A stretch of 64,000 nucleotides of DNA from Symbiodinium natans (Eukaryota; Sar; Dinophyceae; Suessiales; Symbiodiniaceae): positions 289,722 through 353,721 of the forward strand of contig CAJNDS010002483.1 in NCBI GenBank assembly GCA_905221605.1. Reading direction: 5' to 3'. A program made the translations under genes and the position numbers. This document shows positions 30,126 through 40,559 of the stretch, one piece after another (position 1 is the stretch's first letter; each line of letters starts with the position of its first letter). The notes beneath the pieces were generated by a model, which saw nothing but the letters and a program-made list of their open reading frames with translations, was not told the DNA's origin and did not search any database.

Positions 30126-30652
30126 GCTAAGTAAGCCCATGAAAATGGCATACCTTGAACACCCATAAACACCCGCATAATCATCCAAAACCCGTAAAAA
30201 TTGCATAATCGCAAAAAAAAAAAAAACCTATAAAAATTGTCTGCTGTGGCGCCGAAGAGTGCCACCACGGCACCTCGCTAATGGGCGAGCTGTTGCTAAA
30301 CCATCCCCTTGAACTGTCTTGGCTTGCTTTAGATTTTCTGCTAGGATAGTGGGTGGCCCGGGGGCCTAGTGCTTTGGATAGGGTTGTAGGGAGGACTGTT
30401 AGGTCAAGGCCGTTGTGGGTCCGTTAACTACTTAAGATCCCTTTCCTTTCGCTGTGGTCTGCTGAGAGCCCTCATGCAGATACGCATTGCCATTTCCCAT
30501 GCAGCAAGGGTTGATAATACTTTAGGTTAGGATACCCCGCGGATTCCCACACCTAGGGGTTACAGGAGCCTGCCGAAGGCTTGATAGTGGGTTGTAAATA
30601 GCTGGTTGGGTGTCCCGGCAAGCGAAGGTGGAGGCTGCTCCTCCAGGGGGAG
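30126..30652 (+). other. 3' untranslated part of the LTR element
   Basis: 527 bp between the polyprotein stop and the right LTR. It contains an A run of about 14 near 30,210-30,224 and no open frame of note. It may carry packaging or export signals, but none is recognisable. Confidence 0.7.
30645..30652 (+). promoter_or_regulatory. Polypurine tract
   Basis: AGGGGGAG lies immediately before the TG of the right LTR, the position and composition expected of a plus-strand DNA primer site. Confidence 0.85.
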
Positions 30653-30941
30653 TGTGCTTGCCCCATCTGTATCTGTCCAGGACATGCACATTCCACTGCG
30701 ATCAGCTGCTCAGGCTGTGGTCTTTGGGGTTTTAGGAGGGTTGTATAGCCAGTTATCTCCATCCCCAGGCCCTTACACGATTTTTAAAGTCGTAGCCTTA
30801 AGAGCTTTTGGCTAATCGTAGGCAGACATCATTCATGGCCATCATACAGAGCTATGAAGATACTCTAGACATTTCGTTCTTGCTGCGGTTGAAAAGGAGA
30901 GTCTGAGCGTTTACATCATCTCCAGCCATGGTCTTTCCACA
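30653..30941 (+). repeat. 3' LTR
   Basis: 289 bp, same sequence as the 5' LTR by eye over its whole length, TG...CA ends, followed at once by the AGGGT duplication. Confidence 0.96.
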
Positions 30942-30946
30942 AGGGT
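30942..30946. repeat. Right target-site duplication AGGGT
   Basis: Matches 19,543-19,547. The following bases (AAAGGGTCCG) are not telomeric, so the insertion was at or near the edge of a TTTAGGG tract. Confidence 0.9.
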
Positions 30947-31044
30947 AAAGGGTCCGCCAGCTTTGTCGTGGAGGAACAGGCCACCCACACCGCGTAAAAC
31001 TCATGGACCACAGGCGTTTTAGGGGCTCTTTTGGAAAAAAACCC

Positions 31045-31215
31045 TTTCCCTACCCCCCCCCCCTCCCCCCCCGCCTTACCCCCCCCACCCGACCCGCCCA
31101 CCCCCACCCCCCCCCCCCCCCCCCCTACCCCCCTTGCCCCGGCCCTCCGCCCACCCCCCCCCCCACCCCCACCCCACCCCACCCCCCCCGGCCCCCCCCC
31201 GCCCCCCCCCCCCCA
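31045..31215. repeat. C-rich low-complexity tract
   Basis: About 170 bp of nearly pure C with scattered A, T and G. Open frames through it encode only poly-proline or poly-glycine and are artefacts. Confidence 0.95.
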
Positions 31216-32238
31216 ACAGGAACCGCAAAACCCCAAACCTTAAACTTGTTCTCCTGCGGGGTCGGCGGCTTGAGCCGGAGGCTCTTAAATTTAGGGCTTA
31301 GGGAGCCCCAACTCCTGTCTGTCTGGGGTCTGAAGCATGGGCCCTTAATTTGAGACCCCAAACCCTAAGCCCTTAAACCCTAAACCCTAAACCCTAAACC
31401 CGAAACCCACCCCAATAGCCCTTGTACAAAGTTGGCTCAATCAACGACGGAAACAAGCCAATCTCGGCAAGCAATCGTTAAAGATCCGCGGCGAATTAGG
31501 GTTTAGGGTGTGCAGGGTTTGGGCTTAGGTTCTTGGTTTAAGGGCTAAACCCGAAGCCCTAAGCCCTAAGCCCTAAACCCTAAGGTTTCGGCTTCAGGGT
31601 ATGGCATTTCAAGAACAGTTGAGGAATTAGGGTTTAGGGTTTAGGGCGGTTTAGGGTTTAAACCCTAAACCCTAAACCCTAAATCCTAAACCCTAAACCT
31701 TAAACCTAAACCCTAAACCTTAAACCCCAATTGTTGTTCAAACGCAAGGGAGGCACCTGGTCCTTGGCTACCTCTTGGGGAAGGACCGACTCAGGGTTTC
31801 TTGGGCCCTCCTCAACCCTACCCTAGCCCTAAACCCTAGCCCTAAACCCTAGCCCTAAACCCTAAACCCTATAAACCCTAAACCCTAAATCCTAAACCCT
31901 ATACTTTGAACCCCAACCCGAGACCCTAATTAAACCCTTTGAAACCCTAAGCCCCCCTAAACCCGCAAACCCTTGAATCCTAACCTAGGCCCGAATCCCT
32001 AAAGCCCCAACTCTAGCCCAAGTCCCGACCCTAACCCTAAACCCAAAACCCAAAACCCCTAAACCTTAAACCCTAAGCCCGAAATTGAGTGCCGCGCAAG
32101 CTAGTCAGGCCTTCGAGGGGCTTTCCAATGGCCTGCTTTTCGTTCAGGCTGCAGCCAGAGCCCCTCAACCCCAAACCCCAAACCCTAAACCCTAAACCCT
32201 AAAACCCAGCACCCTGAACCCTAAACCCTAAACCCTGA
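31216..32238. repeat. Degenerate CCCTAAA tracts with inverted junctions
   Basis: CCCTAAA-type words fill most of this kilobase (31,370-31,410, 31,550-31,590, 31,660-31,730, 31,810-32,090, 32,165-32,235). At 31,651-31,670 TTTAGGGTTTAAACCCTAAA is a perfect palindrome where G-strand meets C-strand. No gene was recognised in the islands. Confidence 0.8.
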
Positions 32239-32505
32239 ACCTAAACCCTAAAACCCTAAAACCCTAAAACCCTAAAACCCTAAAACCCTAAAACCCTAAA
32301 ACCCTAAAACCCTAAAACCCTAAAACCCTAAAACCCTAAAACCCTAAAACCCTAAAACCCTAAAACCCTAAAACCCTAAAACCCTAAAACCCTAAAACCC
32401 TAACACCCTAAACCCCTAAAACCCTAAAACCCTAAAACCCTAAAACCCTAAAACCCTAAAACCCTAAAACCCTAAAACCCTAAAACCCTAAAACCCTAAA
32501 ACCCA
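32239..32505. repeat. CCCTAAAA octamer array
   Basis: About 30 nearly perfect copies of the 8-mer CCCTAAAA (TTTTAGGG on the other strand). This is the telomere type known from Chlamydomonas-like green algae, here inside a 7-mer landscape. Confidence 0.95.
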
Positions 32506-33505
32506 AACCCCAAACCCTAAACCCTAAACCTAAACCCTAAAACCCAAAACCCTGAACTTCCCCCCCAAAACCCTACACCCTAGTGGACGCTGAACCCCAA
32601 ATCCTCCACGGAACTTTGCAGCTTCTTGACAGCTACCCGAGCCCGAAACCCGAGCCCCAGAACGCCGCCACTTAGAACGGGGAGTCAGGGAGTCAGGGAG
32701 TCAGGGTCTAGGGTTTAGGGTCTAGGGTTTAGGGTTTAGGGTTTAGGGCTTAGGGTTTAGGGTTTAGGGTTTAGGTCTGAACTTTCATCGAGTGGGGCTT
32801 AAGCTACTTGGTCCTCCGGTTGAAGGGAGGGTTGTGGGTTAAGGACTTATGGGGTTTAGGCGCAAGGTTTCCAACGACCTGCAGGCAGAGGAGTTAGGAT
32901 GTGTTGACCCTAAACCCTAAACCCTAAACCCTAAACCCTAACCCCTAAACCCTAAACCCTAAACCCGCTTAGAGTTGGAGGGCAAGGTGCTATTGAAAGG
33001 GGGCATAGCGGCACAGCGCGCCCTGACCGACACTTTAGACTCTGAACTCTAAGACCCCGAAACCTAAACCCCGAATCCTAAACCCCAAACCCCAAACCCT
33101 AAACCCTAAACCCTAAACCCTAAACCCTAAATCCTAAACCCCAAACCCTAAACCCTGAAACCTAAGCCCTGCCGTGATCCCCAAACCCCCTGAACCCTCA
33201 AACCCTAAACCCCAAACCCCAAACCCTAAACCCTAAACCCTAAACCCTAAACCCTAAACCCTAAACCTCTCCGCGCCTGCGTGATGTTGCTGGAGACGTT
33301 GCTCATCGCAGCCTCGGCACAAAGATCCTAGACCCAGAGAGGGGTTTAGGGTTTAGGGTTTAGGGTTTAGGGTTTAGGGTTTAGGGTTTAGGGTTTAGGG
33401 TTTAGGGTTTAGGGTTTAGGCTTTAGGCTTTAGGCTTTAGGGTTTAGGGTTTAGGGTTTAGGGTGTAGGCTTTAGGCTTTAGGCTTTAGGCTTTAGGCTT
33501 TCCCA
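32506..33505. repeat. Mixed telomere-type tracts incl. CTTTAGG block
   Basis: TTTAGGG at 32,700-32,775, CCCTAAA at 32,908-32,968 and 33,065-33,268, TTTAGGG at 33,342-33,418, and a variant run of TTTAGGC at 33,420-33,440 and 33,470-33,500. Confidence 0.85.
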
Positions 33506-34480
33506 GCTATGACCGTGTAACACCTTGGAATCTCCCTGTCACACCTTGAGACCCTGGAATCCATCCCGCCTGTCAGTCTTGCCCATGAATCCAGCGTCTA
33601 GACACCTTAATGGTAGATCCAAGGTTAACCGCTCTCTCCCCCATAGACCCGTGCAATATTGCCATTATAATTGGGGGTTTTAAGCGTTCGGGCGCATTAA
33701 GGATCCTCATAGTAATATTCATATCGGGGTCTTTTGGGCAGTCACCAAGCTTATTGACACTTCCTCACGCACTAAGTTATAACCGCCAAGAACCCTCCCT
33801 CGGGACCCCAACCGCCTGTCTAACCTTCCGGAATCTCCGAAAAGCCCACATTAACCGTGTCATCGTTCACTTGTTTCGCTCACTTCGCTCACGGGCTGGA
33901 GCTCAATATCTTGTGTCTTCAGAAGTAGGGCAACTGCAACCCGAATTTAACCTTCATGGCAATGTCCTCCAAACCTAAACACTATCCCCCTGAATGATCC
34001 TAAACCCAAACCCTTACCGCCTTACCCCAACAAGTGAACCCTTACAACCGCAGTTGAACCCTAAAGCCCGGACCCTCGGCCCCAACAGCTAAACCCTAAA
34101 AGTAAAAGAGGCCCCAATTGAGCCCTGAACACCAAAGGAAGGGCTTCGGGTTTAGCGTCTGGGACGGCCCCGAGCCCAGCGCATTCGCGGCAGCGTTGGC
34201 GAATTGCCCGGAGAGCGCCATGGGGGGCGACGGTCAGAGGGCGGGAGGGGATCTGAATCTCCAGCTAGCTAGCACAGCAAGCATATTTGTTATGCGGGTA
34301 GCTTGCCTTTTCTTTCCGGAGCCCTACACCCTCTAATCCCAACAGCGCAAAAGGAGACCGCAGGGCTTCCGAGCAGTGGCTGGGTTGGTGTGAAGCTGTC
34401 AGAGGGTGGTTGGAGGGAGGGTTGCTCCGGGTCGCTGCGGCTAAAGGCAACCACACCGCTGGCCTCAAGGTTTAACCCCT
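33506..34480. other. Unique island of about 1 kb, no gene recognised
   Basis: One of the longer non-telomeric islands. A plus-strand frame of 122 codons (33,610-33,978) has fairly mixed composition but no domain I recognise. I treat it as unproven. Nothing else stands out. Confidence 0.45.
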
Positions 34481-37400
34481 AAACCCTATACCCTAAACCC
34501 GAAACCCTGAACCCTGGAACAAAAGGGTGGCTTAGAAGGCGGGTCTCTACTGTGGAGCCGAGATCGCGCAGAAGCATCCAGCTGAACATCCACCTTCAGA
34601 TCTGGGCTTGCAGATTGCAAGTTTAGGGTTTGGGCTTAGGCGCCCTAAACCCTAAACCCTAAACCCTAAACCTTAAACCCTAAACCCTAAAACTGGGAGC
34701 TAGGGTTGAGGGTTTAGGGTTTAGGATTTAGGGCTTAGTTCTTGGATTTTTCATTCAGCAGTTTTACTCTACTTCTTCCTGCGTCCCGAAAGCCCCCCCC
34801 CCCACATTCTTCGAATTTTGGGATCCTACCCCATAGGCTTTAGGCTTTAGGCTTTAAGCTTTAGGCTTTAGGCTTTAGGCTTTAGGGTTCAGGGTTTAGG
34901 CTTTAGGCTTTAGGGTTTAGGGGTTCTAAAGCGAGGGAGTTCAGGGGGGGGGGGGGGGGTTGGGTAGGTACCCTAGGGAACCTTAACCCTAAACCCTAAA
35001 CCTAAACCCTAAACCCTAAAACCTTAGGAAAGCCTAGGAGCCTTAGGGAGTTGTGGTGTGGGGGGGGGGGGGGGGGAACTATATTAGGAAACCTTGGCTT
35101 GCAGACCCCGCTTGAACCCCCCCTCCTGCAGGGCTTTGGGTTTAGGGTTTCGGGTTTAGGGCTTAGGGTTTCGGGTTTCGGGTTTAGGGCTTCGGGTTTC
35201 GGGTTAGTTTGAAACCCCCTGAACCTTAAACCCTCCGACAAGAAGGGTAAGATTGATCGAGCTTAAGATAATAGTGTAAGCCAGGGCGCTAGGGCGGGGG
35301 TAGCATGTGAGCCCCCCCCGCCCCCCTAAAACGAACAGGGCTTCATGTTAATCCCTAAGGCCGCAAACCCTAAACCCTAAAAATCCTAAACCCCAAATCC
35401 CGAACCCTAAATCCCAAACCCTAAATCCTAAACCCCAAGCCCTAAACCCCAAACCCTGAACCCTAAGCCCTACAAATCCTAAACCCTGAGCTTCGAGCCT
35501 ACTGCTTTTTCATATTTGCCGGCGACACTCAGCCCCCCCGGGGCAGGAGAGGTGCGGAGTGCCAAATTGAAACTACCAGGCTGGACCAGCGCGCTTGCTC
35601 AGCCAGGTATCTTGGGGACTCCGGGGTTCGACAGCTTGACTCAGGGTTTAGGGTTTAGGGTTTAGGGTTTAGGGTTTAGGGTTTAGGGTTTAGGGTTTAG
35701 GGTTTAGGGCTTAGGGTTTAGGGTTTAGGGTTTAGGGTTTAGGGTGCAGCTCAACTCCGGATTAGGGTTTTCCAGCCTGGGGATTGGGAGGGTTAAGAAC
35801 TAAGGGTTTGGGGTGTAGGGGTCTTAGGGTTTAGGGTTAAGGGTTTAGGGTTTAGGGTTTAAATTTGGGGTTAGGGTTTAGGGCGGAGTAGGAATTTTAA
35901 AATTTGGTTTGTGCAGTACGGGTGAAGGGCTGTAAGGGTCTTAGGGTCTTGGGGTTTAGGGTCTAGGGTCTAGGGCTTAAGGCTTCGGGCTAGACCCATG
36001 TATCCGTGCTGGCGTCAGCACGGGAGGATGCTTGAGGGCGGTTTAGGGCTTAGGGCTTAGGGTTTAGGGTTTAGGGCTGGGGTTTAGGGTTTAGGGTCTA
36101 GGGCTTAGGATTTAGGGTTGAGGGTTTAGGGCTAGGGTTCAGACATGTAGAGATGTGGGGACAGCTACAGGTTGCCAAGCCCCTGACCATAAACTAAAAA
36201 CCCCAACCCCCGAACTACAAAGCCTAAACTACAACCCTAAACCCTAAACCCTAAAAACCTAAACGCGCCAACCTCCTCGGCGCAAGAGCTCGCGCGCGTG
36301 CGCGCGCGCATGGTCCGGCCCCTCTCGCTGAAACTTGGCGCCTTCGGGAGACACCGGCCTCCGCACGACAGGATTCGGAGTGAGATGAATTCGGAGTGAC
36401 ATTGGGGTTTAGGGTTTAGGGTTTAGGGGTTTAGGGGTTTAGGGTTTAGGGTTTAGGGTTTAGGGTTTAGGGTTTAGGGTTTAGGGTTTAGGGTTTAGGG
36501 TTTAGGGTTTAGGGTTTAGGGCTTAGGGCTTAGGGTTTAGGGTTTAGGGTCACGTCGGGCTTGTGGTTTAGGATTCGGAGTGCGACGAACTAAGCGGTAC
36601 CCGAATGAAGAAAACCATCGCGCAATGATACGTCTCTCGGTGGTGCCAGGTCTCCGCGAAACCCTAAACCCTAAACCCTAGACCCTAGACCCTAAACCCT
36701 AAACCCTAAACCCTAAACTCTAAACCCTCATCAAGGACTTAGAGGCCGGGGTTGAGGGTCTAGGGCTTAGGGTTGAGAGCCGCTAAGTTGGCTTGAATCG
36801 GGGCGTTCCCACGACACACGAAGCTGCCCCGCAAAGCTAAACGAGCCCTACCGAGCCCGCACAGCTAAGGTTCGTAAGCCCTAAACCCTGAACCCTAAAC
36901 CCTAAACCCTTAACCCTAAACCCCCGTATTCGGGCTTAGACCCTCCGACGCTGGGCTGTAAGAAGGTGGCTATCGCGATGGGAGGCCGTCTCGCTAAGAA
37001 TCGACAAACGGACACGTTAACGAGATATGCTCCCTCAGATGACAGCCGCTCTTAGCATCAGGTCAGGGTTTAGGGTTTAAGGTTTAGGGTTTAGGGGTTA
37101 GGGGTTAGGGGTTAGGGGTTAGGGGTTAGGGTTTAGGGTTCAGGGTTTCGAGTTTCGGGTTTAGGGTTTAGGGCTCAGGGTTCAGAAAACCCAGGGTGAA
37201 CCCTGGGTTTAGGGTGTTGAGGAGCAGCTGTCCAGGCGTTTGGGAGTCAGCTGTCTTCAGTGGGGTTTAAGCTTTTGGGTTTTAGTGTGTTGGGTTTAGG
37301 GTCTTCTCAAAGTTCCCCCTACCATCCTCGCGCGTTGCTTTAGGAACGTGACCTGACCTGCTTGGATGTTCATTCGTGGGGCCTTATATTTCCTAAACCC

Positions 37401-37915
37401 TAAACCCTAAACTCTAAACCCTAAGCCCTAAACCACAGCTAGAAGTAGGGGAACTGTGGTTGTATCCCGAACTAAGGTGCACGCAACGCTGCATGTAGCT
37501 GCCCAGAAACGGTACGGGCTTGAGTGGAGAGCTCAGGGACTAGAGGTTAGGGGGTTGAGGGTTTAGGTCTGGGGTTTAGAGTTTAGGGTTTAGGGTTTAG
37601 GGTTTAGGGTTTAGAGTTTAGGGGCCACCACGGCTGCTGACCCTTTGCTAAGCGCCGCAGTCATCCGGACATCCGTTTCCTCGTAGTCTCCGCTGTCTAT
37701 CTGGCGAAAGCGACTGCATGTCGCTGCTCGGCGTTGTGTGGCAGGGCCTAAACCCTAAACCCTAAACCCCTAAACCCTAAACCCTAAACCCCTAAACCCT
37801 AAACCCTAAACCCCAAACCCTAAACCCTAAACCCTAAACCCTAAACCCCGAGTTCATCCGACACAACCTGGCAAGGGGATGCCCTGAATACCCCCAAGAT
37901 TCTATCCATAATCCT
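34481..37915. repeat. Telomere-type tracts with short islands
   Basis: Tracts: CCCTAAA 34,645-34,695; TTTAGGC-type 34,835-34,920; TTTAGGG 35,642-35,748; 35,820-36,120 degenerate; 36,405-36,550; CCCTAAA 36,655-36,730; GGGGTTA-type 37,095-37,130; CCCTAAA 37,745-37,848. G runs occur at 34,945-34,962 and 35,058-35,075, and an alternating GC stretch at 36,285-36,311. Islands are mostly under 250 bp and none is recognised. Confidence 0.8.
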
Positions 37916-37939
37916 CATTGTGGGAACCCCCCACCAAAA

Positions 37940-38033
37940 AAATAATAAACATAATCATAATCATAACCATTACAATCATCATCATCATCATCATCATCAG
38001 CATCATCATCATCATCATCATCATCAGCATCAC
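37940..38033. repeat. ATC microsatellite, left side of the LINE
   Basis: Irregular then regular ATC/CAT trinucleotides (about 37,975-38,030). Frames through it give poly-His, poly-Asp or similar and are not genes. Confidence 0.95.
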
Positions 38034-38046
38034 AATCATAAAAATC
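38034..38046. repeat. Left 13-bp direct repeat flanking the LINE
   Basis: AATCATAAAAATC here and again at 41,824-41,836, exactly at the other edge of the LINE-like sequence. This fits a target-site duplication made by target-primed reverse transcription. Confidence 0.7.
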
Positions 38047-38244
38047 TTCTTCCAACGCAGCTGGGAGTGCGAAAGACGGTCCAGCTAGCGAGCGCCCCTC
38101 AAGATGACTTCTGCATCTCGGCTGCTCAAGGCAGCTAGCACTAGTGCCCTTTCGGCAGGAACCTCGCGCCGTAGCGCCTTGCAGGCCGTAGCCCAAAAGT
38201 TGGATTAAAAAGAAGTTGTTCTAGCGTGGATGCTCTCAGTTGTC

Positions 38245-38985
38245 TCAAACTGTCTGCTGCGCACTTCCACTGACGGAGGAGAGAAGGAGGATGTACATGT
38301 TACATGATGCATGCTCCAGCTCTGGTTGTTCCGCACGGACTACGGTTTTCGCATCGTCCAGCACGATTGCATGATTCCCCTCATATGCCAGCAGACTCGC
38401 CATGATGCACTATCATTGCTTGTATCTTGTACGTCACCCATCGCACCTCAACGGAACAGGCGTCACAGAAAATGGGCAGTAGCAGGTGTTCCTGCAGCAG
38501 GTAGGGATCTCTCCTTTTGCTCAAACTACCCTCTGCACCTGAACCTCTAGGGAGCTGAAGAAAGATCCACGGCGCCTCACTTGTTAAAGCATGTGCCGCA
38601 TCTTGATGATGCCACCTGTTGAGGAGAGCTTGAAGCTCTGGCCCGGCGGGGTTTATGCCACTAAGGGACAGACAACGGTTGAGCGCAGCGCCATCATCGC
38701 GGCGAACCCCGCCTGGCCGCTGAAATCTAGCTTCCCACTGCAGTTGGGCATTGCAGGGAACAAGCTTTGGTAACAGAAAGTCCAAGAATTCTGCCGCATC
38801 ATGTTGGGAGTGAGGCCTCCTCCACCCCAGGAGGCAAAACCCCAAGGCACGTGAGGCCATCAATGGCCTGCTCTGTGATGCACGGAAAGCGCTCGGGAGC
38901 ACTCTCTGACCCAGAACTGTATCAATGATATGCAAACAGTACACACAGGCATTGATATAGCAGTGATTGCCAGGGTTTTGGAGAG
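38245..38985 (-). pseudogene. Ubiquitin-specific-protease-like (C19) domain of the LINE
   Basis: The frame contains NPGNHCYINACVYCL, matching the Cys box of USPs (GNTCYxN; Cys codon at 38,960-38,962), then SQHDAAEFLDFLL, matching the QxDAxEF box, and YKIQAMIVHHGESAG near the end, matching the strand before the catalytic His (usually followed by GHY). The frame breaks just there, at about 38,375-38,385, and continues in a third frame (GNHAIVLDDAKTVV) to a TGA at 38,245-38,247. The domain is about 200 residues, shorter than canonical USPs. It is part of the LINE, not a host gene, judged by position and strand. Catalytic completeness cannot be judged because of the break. Confidence 0.7.
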
Positions 38986-39950
38986 TTATGCGAACCTGGG
39001 ATCGCTGTGGGGACCTACTGTCAGTGGGTACCTCAGGGCTGGACGTGTTGTCACGTGGCTTACGCCCGAGATGCGGGTCGGGCCTCGCGTGTAAGTGATG
39101 GCTGCCAGCTGCTTCGCGAGTGCCTGCTGCGGCATGTCGTCCACCTTCATGGAGAAGCCCGCCAAATTGGTGATCGCCGAGCCACAGAGGGTGCTGTAGT
39201 ACATGTGTACCTCCTCCGCTTCCTTGCCCCGTAGCGCAATTTCCAAGTAGAACGTGGCCTGCTGATAGCCCTGGTCTTCCAGTTTCCAAAGAGCCTTGGT
39301 GGAGCCGAATTTCTGGATGATGCTGCCCTTCATGAGGCTGTGCAGATTGTTCAAGACTCGAGCTGCTTCCGCGTGACCGAGAGGTTCGCGACTTTCGTCC
39401 ACCACCAGTCTTTTCTCCTTTGCAGACCAGCGAAGGTAGTTCCACGCTCCTTGCTCGTCGATCCACTTCGACTTCTTCAGAGCCTCGCGGCCCGGATCTG
39501 TGGCCACCACTTGCTGGAGGCGGGCCAGCAATTCCTTGAGTAGGCACCCGAGAAGAACCGTTCTCAATGGACTCGTGAGAGATTGATCCCCCGCATCCCG
39601 ACGTTGGTTCCAATCCCGGGAAACCTTCATGAGATTTGGCAGCAGGCTGCGCTGATCCTGACGGAAGAACAGCACGAAGTTCTTCTCCCTGCTTGCCCAT
39701 CAGTCTGAGAGCTGGGTCTTGGATCGGTGCCGCTGGGAGTGGCGCTTGCTGAGAGGAGGGACCGAATGGTTGGTGGCTTCCTCGGAAGTTCGCCTGTGGG
39801 TTCGGTCTTTGTCGCTTGGAAGTCTGAGCCGGAGGGGCGGGGGATGCTGTGGCTTCTTGCCCTGACGGCATGCAATACTGGAAGATGTCCGACTCCAGGC
39901 CGCTCTGACTTGTTGCCATCGTCTTGGTGGTGCAGACCCTGCCGACAGAA
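38986..39950 (-). pseudogene. LINE middle region, unknown
   Basis: Coding signal passes from one minus frame (about 39,670-39,960: low-complexity, Pro/Gln/Ser-rich) to another (38,986-39,675: charged, helical, e.g. AWNYLRWSAKEKRLVVDE). I do not recognise a domain. The frame change at about 39,670 is one of the inactivating shifts. Confidence 0.6.
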
Positions 39951-40559
39951 AGTAACAGCCAAACACAATTGGTGAAGGACTGTGCACTGAAGGGTGTGCC
40001 TGCAGGGTGCTCCCACACAGCTACCGCAGAACTTACAGGTTTTACCTCGTGTAAAGTGACCCTTGAAAGACTGACACAATGTTTCCGTGATGGGAAGAAT
40101 CTGAGGGTATTCCTGATGGTGAGTCTTGTTGTAGTGCTGCTTTATGTGTCTACTGCTGGCAACCCACATGTTACACATAACGCATCTCGAAGACAACAAG
40201 GTTCGAGTCTCACGGCAGCTGAGAAGGTTTTCCCAGCTGTTCAGCTGTTTGTGAAAGGACTGGCGCAACACGAGCGGCTGATCAGAGTCCATGGGCACTG
40301 TCTCAGTTCTACTGGCTTGCAGATGCGCAGGCGGCGGCTTTTCAGAGGCGTGACGAGCAATGCAGGCATAGTCTGCCGTCTGAGGACTCAGCTTGAAGCT
40401 GCTTCCTCCCAAAGTGGGGCATGCTCCAGACTCTATGTGCAGCTTTAGCTGTCGCCACTTAGTAAAACTTCGCTCACAGAGCCGACAGGTAGGCATCCCG
40501 CCTATCGCATGTTGTGGCGCGCAAAAACTTTGTGACCTGAGCAGCTGCAGGGCCGACAC
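39930..40559 (-). pseudogene. LINE zinc-finger part
   Basis: A second minus frame continues the element with three finger-like motifs: CRLCERSFTKWRQLKLH (C-x2-C-x12-H-x5-C), CVMCNMWVASSRHIKQH (C-x2-C-x12-H-x4-H), and a Cys-rich CKFCGSCVGAPCRH. Together with the finger at the end of the RT frame this makes a nucleic-acid-binding region downstream of RT. The frame stays open to 39,627, but after about 39,950 the composition suggests the real path moves to another frame. Confidence 0.75.

Larger units (their letters stand above)
19548..30941 (+). mobile_element. Complete Ty1/copia-type LTR retrotransposon
   Basis: An 11,394-bp element bounded by two 289-bp LTRs with TG...CA ends that match base for base by eye, and by a 5-bp AGGGT duplication. 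It has a candidate primer-binding site, one intact Gag-Pol frame in the copia order (integrase before reverse transcriptase) and a purine tract before the right LTR. Identical LTRs and an intact frame indicate recent insertion, with potential for activity. The length is large for copia, because of a long Gag, an inserted oxygenase-like domain and a C-terminal extension. The target was TTTAGGG-type DNA on the left, and the right flank quickly becomes non-telomeric. Confidence 0.97.

Noticed and set aside
30916-31361. Proline- or glycine-rich frames
   Set aside because: Translations of a nearly pure C tract.
31425-31440. TTGTACAAAGTTGG resembling a lambda att core
   Set aside because: A short chance match in AT-mixed sequence with no phage or cloning context.
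33610-33978. 122-codon plus-strand frame as a gene
   Set aside because: No domain, no start or splice context, and length near what GC-moderate unique DNA gives by chance.
37915-38196. Poly-Asp / poly-His / poly-Met frames at the LINE edges
   Set aside because: Translations of an ATC microsatellite.
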